This document shows, piece after piece, positions 57,347-64,000 of a DNA stretch of 64,000 nt. Each line of letters starts with the position of its first letter. Positions within the stretch are counted from its first letter, which is position 1. The DNA lies in contig JACGZH010000010.1 of assembly GCA_014706385.1 (NCBI GenBank), positions 806,001-870,000 of the forward strand, in the 5' to 3' direction. Origin of the DNA: Phaffia rhodozyma. Its lineage: Eukaryota > Basidiomycota > Tremellomycetes > Cystofilobasidiales > Mrakiaceae. Below the pieces are notes generated by a model. That model had not been told where the DNA came from and did not search any database. It saw nothing but the letters and a program-made list of their open reading frames with translations. Position numbers and translations under genes: made by a program.

Positions 57347-58875
57347 TTACTTCTTTCCACCCTTCTTGCCACCCTTCTTTCCGACCACGCTCTCTTTACC
57401 CTTGACACCTGCGGAAGCCGAGCTGATGACCTTCTTCTCAACCTGAGTGGGCTTGGCCTTCTTGCTGACAGCCGACTTCTTCACAACTTCAACAGGAGCG
57501 GCCACAATCTTGACCTCGACAGGTGCCTCTGTCTTTGGGGCAGCAGTCTTCTTGGCAGGAGACGCCTTGATCTTCTTCTCCTTAACTTCTTCAGAAATCT
57601 TCTCCTCAGAAGCAGCTCGCTTCTTACCCTCATTCTTCCTGTTCTGCTTCTCCTCCTTCAACATTTTTTCGACCTCCTCCGGCTTAAGAGCACTCCCAAT
57701 CTCAACATCCTCGGTTTCCTCCTCATCGTCAGAAAGCAGGACACCAGCCATGTTTTCGAACCTTCCTCCCTCACCGCTTCCAAGTGGACACGTCCAAAGA
57801 GGGAGAGAGATCGAGGTAGAAGTCTTGATGTTGAGCGATTGGATATTGGACCATCCGCCAGGAATATTAGCTATTATGTGAGGGATCGCCGCGATCAAGT
57901 TGGCGAGCGCCTGAGCAGGAGTGTGTGGGCTGGTGCTAGAGTTGGAAGAAGAAAGAAGGGCAATCTTGACGGAGCTGTGAGGAGAGGAAAAGATTATAAC
58001 CAACGACACGTCAAGGTTAGAAGAGTTCAGCTTAGCCGGGTTGAGCGACCGAAGAGAAGGACTAGACGAGATACTCACGTGCAGGTACCCTGGGAGAGGT
58101 GAAGGTAGGTCGACGAGACTGCTCGCTCCAGCTCACCCTTGAGGTCTTTTCGAGTCATGCACACAGGGATGGGCTGCCTAGAGAGTGTGTCCAAAAAGAA
58201 CATGATCAGCGTCAAGCCGTGTGAATAAGATCAAGAAAACACAATGAGACGCGTACTTCTTGGCATCCAACCAGTACTTTCCGAGCAATTTGGGCAAAAA
58301 TGTAACGATTCGCTCGTCACACAAGAACATGCCGTGCTCGTTAACCAACTGCCTTCGAGCCTCGTACGGCTTAAACTTGCCTTTGAGCTTCTCCATTCCG
58401 ACGACTCGGTCAATGAATTTGATGGACGAGGTCTCGAGAAGGTCCTTGTACTCTCTCTGAGGATCCTTAGAGAAGAGGCAGATCGAAGTGTATCGAGGAT
58501 CGAGGAGAGGAGTAGGAAGTTGGCTACCGAGGGTGAAAGGAAGAAGACGAGTGATATGTATATCTGGTCAATATGGTGATTGGTAAATTAAGAGAAAGAG
58601 AAAGAGAATGTGACTCACATCTTGATAGGCTTCACTCGTTTTTCAGGAGAAATCTTCTTGGTGGCGATGACAAGCCAGACAAACTCATCCTTGGATAGAA
58701 GCTGAGTGGATTCCTTCTTGACTCGCTCCTTCTCGGCGTGGGCAAAGAGAGCGTTTACAGCCTTGGTGGCCTGGGCGGTCGACACCTTGGAGGGCACAAC
58801 TTCCTTCTTTCTTGGAGGGTTGGCCGGAAGAGAGCTTCTAGAGATAAGAGCGGGTTTGAGGGAAGAGAGCGCCAT
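57347..58875 (-). CDS. L1-fold ribosome-biogenesis protein (Utp30/Cic1, RSL1D1 family)
   Basis: Nucleolar protein with a ribosomal L1-like domain, acting in pre-rRNA processing. Exon one (58875 to about 58621) contains AQATKAVNALFAHAEKERVK and LLSKDEFVWLVIATKKI. Next come RYTSICLFSKDPQREYKDLL, KFIDRVVGMEKLKGKFKPYE and EHGMFLCDERIVTFLPKLLG, the L1-fold signature DERI...LPKLLGK. Then QPIPVCMTRKDL, TSTYLHLSQGTC-type sequence and the exon with HTPAQALANLIAAIPHIIAN and SLNIKTSTSISLPLWTC. The C-terminal tail is acidic, then very Lys/Ala-rich (SPAKKTAAPKTEAP) and ends with GKKGGKKGGKK repeats, stop at 57347. Which paralogue (Utp30 of the SSU side, or Cic1/Nsa3 of the LSU side) cannot be decided from this. 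Divergent from the zinc transporter. Confidence 0.87.
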
Positions 58876-59619
58876 AGTGTAGAATGTCTGTGAGTCCGAG
58901 AGAGTGCGAGGTCAAGTTCAACGTCTAGGAAGGCTGGCTGACTGCTCAAGAGTGGGAATGGGAATTTTTTGGTGAACAGATAGATTCTCTGATTTTCAAA
59001 GCAAGCACAGCATGTGGCGGCAATTTAGCACGTGTGAATTCGCAAATGTAATCAATTCGTAACCACACCGGTCGATCCTCCCGTGTTCCTAATCCTGTTC
59101 CTAGAATCCATCTCGTGCCTCTCGTTTTCCTCTCCCATCCTATCGTCGGTCTCTTGTGTTGTCTCTCTTGGTTCTACTCTCACCTTCACACGCACCCTCT
59201 CCTTCGCCTTTGCTTCTTTCTACTCGGCCTTGTTCTCTGGAAAGAACGGTCGGACATCTGGAGAGTCTCATTGCCATCAAGACGGCACGGCATCCTTGTA
59301 AGTAGGTTCTTCATACATTTAGCCCAAACTTATTGATCTGACCGATAGGCGTAGCATACATCTGGAGACTCAGTGCCGTTCCCTCGTTTGTTCTGATCCT
59401 TGCCTGTCTCCACATTCGATCAGATCATCTGTTTTCGCACTCTACCATAACCACTTGCTCTAGAAAAAGAAAGAAAGGACTTAAGACGATAGATAAAGCA
59501 GGAAGCTCCTTCGGACCTTCTCCGGAACGACCGACCATTGATTGGCCCTCCTCTTCTCTTCGCGCACATCCGAATCATCTGCTGCACTCTCTTATTTCCT
59601 GTTTCATATCCTAACAAAA
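58876..59619. promoter_or_regulatory. Divergent promoter Utp30/MSC2 with CGTAACCAC motif
   Basis: 744 bases. AATTCGTAACCACACCGG at about 59055-59072 shares the 11-mer ATTCGTAACCA with the PEX13/CFEM promoter. Farther right the sequence is CT-rich (59110-59230), as in leaders of plus-strand genes here. A plus-strand open frame at 59083-59301 is probably leader, not protein. Confidence 0.5.
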
Positions 59620-62600
59620 ATGTCGTCGATTCCTTCCTCTCATCGTCGGTCCCAGTCCAAGATTCATTCCTTCCACTCTCTCCCTTCCACTCCGTTCTCG
59701 ACACTCTCCCATCGATCACCCGGTCTACCCACAATAGCATCCCTCAAGTCTGAACCAACACTGATCGTTTTAGTGAGCACGCTCACTCGAGCATTCGCTT
59801 GCTATGCCGTAAAATCTTGGGGAATAGAAAACGTCGGAACGACTTTGGTTCTGTCGGGTGGAATGGGTATATGTGGTTTGGTAGGGTTGCTCAAAGCAAG
59901 ACGCAAAGGACTGGACGATATCTTGGTAAGACCACATTGCATTCATTTTGTTTTGTTCTGTTTTGTTTGTTCTCGTTTCTTTGAATCAATGCTCATCTCG
60001 CCTAGTTCTAAATCACAATATATAGTCTCCGTTATTCGGATTGTATATAATCCTCTTTGCTTTCCATCAATATTCCTTCTACTGGGCTTTAAGTGTTCTA
60101 CCTGTTATTCGGTTTGTTTTTCCATCATTGTCGTCGCCATGGCTCGAATTAGGCTAAAGTTCTATTCGTTTTCTTCCTTCCTCGCCATCTGCGGCTTTCT
60201 AATTCTCCAGAGTATTAATCTTCACATTGCTTCCCAGTATATGGGCTGTCAGTTATACATTTGGAAAGTCGGCGGTATGCATACTTTCACTCAATATTGT
60301 ACAACTTGTTCCAAGATGGGTCGCAGTGTTGCGCCTCCGGATACTCTCGGCGCAAGCAGTCAGCTAATCTTCGGGTCATTGACGGTGTTCACAGCTCATA
60401 GGAACAGTGACTCTGGCAATCACTTTTGTCGCTTCAATTCTCATGTCAATCAGCGTTAATTCTTGTACGTGTTCTTCGCCATCGCGCAATATCAAATCTA
60501 CCTCATGTCTCACACGTCTCTCTTTTGTCTTTCATCTATTTCCCTTCATTTTTCTTTTCCGTTTTCGCTCGATAGCTTTTTTGAGTTCTCTATTTGCGCA
60601 CCTCTCTATTGTGCTTTATATATCAACGGGGAACTTGAAAGAGGTCTTGGAAGATAAGCTTTTGATGAGTATCAAAAACGGAGGAGGAATTAAAGGAGAG
60701 ATTAAGGATGAAGTTGGTCGGATCCGATCGTGGGCTATGTGTGTGGCAGCAATTATCTTTGGATTCGAGTCCCTCCTTGTAAGTAGCAATCCTCGCTGTG
60801 TCTAGAAACCAACCCAGTCAGCTGACTCATGACGACTAACCTTCTCAGAATTCGTCAAGTCTTCCCACGACTTGGCCAGCTCTTCAGAAGATGGCTTACG
60901 CCCTTGTAGTCATCCAGCCTCTTCTATCACCCCCTTCGATTCTGAACCTCAACAAGGCTGCCAACGCTAGTCTGCCAAAAGCGGGCACAGCCTTCCTCTT
61001 GATGATCAAAGTGGCAGCGGCTGTTGGGTGGCTGTTTCATGGCGTCCGCGGAAGCTGGAGTGAAGTTGGATTGGGAGTAGGCGTATGGCTTGGTTCGTCT
61101 CTATTCCAGTCATTTTGTCTCTTGGAACACAGATGCTCAATCAGGATACTGTTTGTTTGACATTCAGCCATCTATCTCACTCCATACCAACTTCTCCCGA
61201 TGCCTCAAACGTTCTCACCTCTGAACCATACCTCGCTTTCCTCGTCCTCTTCCCTCTCCTCCACCACATCTTCAACTACATCTCCTACGTACCGGCTCGC
61301 CAAGACATACCTTAAAGTGATCCTCGACAATCCCGAATCAAGGCGGATCTGGTGGTTCTTGTTGCTCAATCTGGGATACATGCTCGTTCAAATGATTTGG
61401 GGCGTGTGGACCAACAGTTTGGGTCTAATAAGTGATGGTGAGCTGATAGGCCTTACATCCTGGTCACGTCCATCTTTTCTCCGCTTTGGAGACCAGCTCA
61501 ATTGATCTTCGACTTTACTGCTTCTGAATAGCTATCCACATGTTCTTCGACTGCATGGCGCTCGGAGTTGGACTGTTCGCATCTGTCATGGCTAGCTGGA
61601 AACCCAACGGAGAGTTCACTTATGGGTATGTTAATTTGTCCTATCTTCTCATGGATACCAGACACTGATAAGCGATGGATTTCAAAATTATATACTCAAG
61701 ATACGGCCGAGTCGAGACCTTGTCTGGTTTTGCCAATGGTATTTTCTTGATCTTGATTTCTATCTTCATCGTATTCGAGGCTATCCAGAGAATGTGCGTT
61801 TTTGTTCCTCGCTGGTTTCCTGCTGATAGTGAATTAACACATGAAAGTCTCCTTTCTTTTGATAGTGCCGAACCCCCGGAGATGAACACCAGTCGATTGC
61901 TGCTTGTCAGTTCCATCGGACTAGCAATCAACCTGTTTGGAATGTTTGCGACGGGAGGTCATGCCCATCATGGGGTAAGTCTTTCTATCAGTGCTTCGCT
62001 TCTGTAAATACACACCACTTTTCAACCCTGTTATTTACTAATGGCTCTCTACGACCCTTTTGGAAACTGAAACAAAACTTTGAACCATGGAACGACAGCA
62101 CTCGCACGGAGGTGGACATTCGCACGGTCCGACGCCTAAACCCAAAGCTGCTCCTCCCCCACCCCCGACTATGAATGCGCACGCTCATTCTCATTCTCAT
62201 GCCGCACCTGTTGACCAGCACGTAGGTCTTGGTCGTCTTGATCAGCGATTATATCTACAACTTTACTAATTCACTTTGAATTTGTTCTTGATTGACGAAC
62301 AAGGTTGACCACAACGGACACAGTCATGGACATGAAGTTTCTGTGGGTAATCAATGCATAGCCTACTTGTCGCGTTTGTACAAAGACCTTACCTTTTTCT
62401 TCGCTTCCCTCTCCCCCAGGCACATGACCACCAGGACCACCACGATGACCATCATGGCCATTCTCATTCGGCTCCTTCTGCTCCATCTCCAGTCTCGCAT
62501 AATGGACATTCTCACTCGGTAAATTATTCATGTGATCGTTCCTTCAAGTACCGAATAAAGAAAAACAAAACTAAACATTCGTTTTCTTTACTGCAAAAAT

Positions 62601-63516
62601 GATTCGATAATCAGGCTGGTTGTGACGTAAGTGGATAATAAGACTGATGAGTTGTTTAGATCCGACTGACGTGCCATCGGTCTATTGTTATCTGTGTGAA
62701 TCTACAGCATGATGATCATGACAATGACGACGGCGATTACGCTTCGGTATGTGGTTTCAAATTCTCTCTTTCAGATTCAGGGCATTCGTCTTAACTCGAA
62801 CTGTCATCCTATACAGAACGACCAAGGACACAGTCATAACATGCGGGGTGTGTTTCTCGTGAGTAGCTATTTTGTCGACTTGCAATGTTAGCTCGAGAGC
62901 CTTCCTTACTCTTTTTCCCTTCTCTTGATACGATAGCATGTCTTGGCCGACACGATGGGTTCCGTCGGAGTCATCATTTCTACGCTTCTGATCGGTTACA
63001 CTGGTTGGACTGGCTGGGACCCTATTGCTTCGTTGTTCATTGCGGCATTAATCGTGGCAAGTGTGGTGCCTCTGGTGATCGACAGTGGAAAGGTTCTCTG
63101 CTTGGACGCTGGTAGCGAGAACGAGAAAGACATCCGTCTGGCCCTCTCCGAGGTACGTTGTGCGACATCCTTGTTTTCTAGACGAGCCCTTCCTCATGTC
63201 TCTCTCTTCGTTTCTATAGCTCGCCTCGGTCGAAGGACTTGCAGGATATGGTGCCCCTCGGTTCTGGCCTAAGGATGAATCCACGATGGTCGGCTCAATT
63301 CATATCCACCTCGCTCAGACTTTAGACACCGACCCCGGCCGACCGACCGATGCGGCTTCAGTTCGTCATCTTCAGCCTAACGCGGTGAAATACGCAAATG
63401 TTGATCGAGTTGTCAGGAGAGTCAAGACAATCTTAAAGAAACGGATCAGAGGGCTCACTGAGCTGAACGTCCAGGTGGAAGGAAGTATGTTGGGTCCGTC
63501 GCCGAGGAGGTTATAG
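59620..63516 (+). CDS. MSC2: ER/Golgi zinc transporter, CDF family (Msc2/ZnT5-like)
   Basis: Cation-diffusion-facilitator that moves zinc into the early secretory pathway. The start at 59620 gives a Ser/His-rich N-terminus (MSSIPSSHRRSQSKIHSFHS). Many N-terminal membrane helices unique to the ZnT5/Msc2 group follow, such as FGLYIILFAFHQYSFYWALS. Then the CDF core: GYMLVQMIWGVWTNSLGLIS, AIHMFFDCMALGVGLFA (HxxxD zinc site), YGYGRVETLSGFANGIF (FG..R.E..S/GF.N), and the His-rich loop GHAHHGHSHGGGHSHG with further (HSHSH) blocks spread over several small exons. The second HxxxD site is HVLADTMGSVGVIISTLLI. The cytoplasmic C-terminal domain has SIHIHLAQ and ends VEGSMLGPSPRRL, stop at 63516. About a dozen introns. 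In yeast Msc2 works as a dimer with Zrg17; no partner lies here. Confidence 0.92.
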
Positions 63517-63853
63517 AAGAGTTAAGCGTTCTTGTCATCTTTTGCCTTCAAGCTGTTCTGCCTCTTTTCGGATTTCTCTTGATCTTGGGTTCTCTACCAA
63601 TGCATTATATCTTACACATCTACCGTCTTTTCGATCTGTTCATCTTGAGGAATCCATCGGTCCTTATTTTCGTTCTCTAGTGCATGTTCTTGATATCCCT
63701 CTTTATTCATGTCCCTCTCTCTCGTTTTTTTCTTTGTCTTCTTCTTTTTCGCGCACAACTCAGGTCTGTGCGGTACCTTAAGAAAGAGAAGGACGAGCCG
63801 AGATCGTGCTTTGAGCCTGGATAGAGAGTTAATAAAAAAAGCCATGTATCGAA
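63517..63853. other. Convergent intergenic region
   Basis: About 340 bases between the zinc transporter and the partial gene at the right edge. No coding signal seen. Confidence 0.35.
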
Positions 63854-64000
63854 TCATGTCAAACCCAGCCACCAAGCTAAGAAACCGACGAGCCCGATGA
63901 AAGCCCATCGAGACCAAGAGGGCCGGATAGAAGCAACGCTCGGTCCAAATTGATAGAGGACTCCTTCCCATATTCCTAGATCTGGTTTGAACGGCCGGTC
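63854..64000 (-). CDS. C-terminus of an unidentified, probably membrane-anchored protein (cut by window edge)
   Basis: Reading inward from the right edge on the minus strand gives FKPDLGIWEGVLYQFGPS and SIRPSWSRWAFIGLVGFLAW, ending WLGLT and a TGA at 63854. The last 20 or so residues form one hydrophobic helix (WAFIGLVGFLAWWLGL), suggesting a C-terminal membrane anchor. I cannot identify the family from 48 residues. It could also be read in another frame that is open to 63612, but that frame is less protein-like. Confidence 0.5.
   Translation of the reverse strand, partial: DRPFKPDLGIWEGVLYQFGPSVASIRPSWSRWAFIGLVGFLAWWLGLT

Noticed and set aside
63612..63971. 119-codon minus-strand frame at the right edge
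   Set aside because: Another frame over the same bases reads as a normal protein end with a membrane helix and stop at 63854; the longer frame runs through Lys-rich low-complexity sequence.

Overview
The window is nuclear DNA of an intron-rich fungus, most likely a basidiomycetous yeast. Nearly every gene is split by many short GT-AG introns (about 45-150 bases, often starting GTTCGT, GTAAGT or GTACGT). CGA is a common arginine codon, and the proteins read like those of Tremellomycetes. A Cystofilobasidiales/Phaffia-like genome is my inference from style; no marker gene here proves it. I found no transposon, tRNA, rRNA, CRISPR or clear viral sequence. Genes sit on both strands, mostly in divergent and convergent pairs with short spacers.

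Left part (1-24 kb): the start of a SHPRH/Rad5-like SNF2 helicase (-), mitochondrial ATP synthase OSCP (+), the GPI-GlcNAc-transferase subunit PIG-P (+), a small unknown basic protein (+), ribosomal protein eL29 (-, first exon not located), a membrane-anchored Xaa-Pro aminopeptidase (-) divergent from a queuosine-salvage glycosylase Qng1/DUF2419 (+), a SulP sulfate permease (-), the AAA+ protein Pch2/TRIP13 (-) divergent from COQ9 (+), a candidate 54-residue protein (+) and ribosomal protein uL22 (+).

Middle (24-45 kb): an MFS sugar permease (-), tRNA-splicing endonuclease subunit SEN54 (-), peroxin PEX13 with a polyglutamine tract (-), a Cys-rich GPI-anchored CFEM-like surface protein (+), an intracellular GH3 beta-glucosidase with a PA14 insert (+), and a PhoD-like phosphatase family protein (+).

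Right part (45-64 kb): ribosome-biogenesis factor CGR1 (-), a PX-domain protein resembling Ypt35 (-), a DNAJC17/Cwf23-type J protein (+), exocyst SEC6 (-) divergent from adenine DNA glycosylase MutY/MYH (+), a nucleotide-deaminase-like protein with a long His/Gln or Ser/Thr repeat and no visible HAE motif (-), an L1-fold ribosome-biogenesis protein Utp30/Cic1 (-) divergent from the ER zinc transporter MSC2/ZnT5 type (+), and the C-terminus of an unidentified membrane protein (-).

This is ordinary housekeeping chromosome with no operon-like pathway cluster. The strongest structure beyond the genes is a recurrent promoter element (core GGTTACG, reverse CGTAACC) in five spacers, four of them between divergent genes, plus telobox-like TTAGGGTT sites in two divergent promoters. 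The deaminase-like gene is the least explained protein. Exon joins were made by eye from reading frames and splice signals, so individual splice sites may be wrong even where the gene identity is secure.
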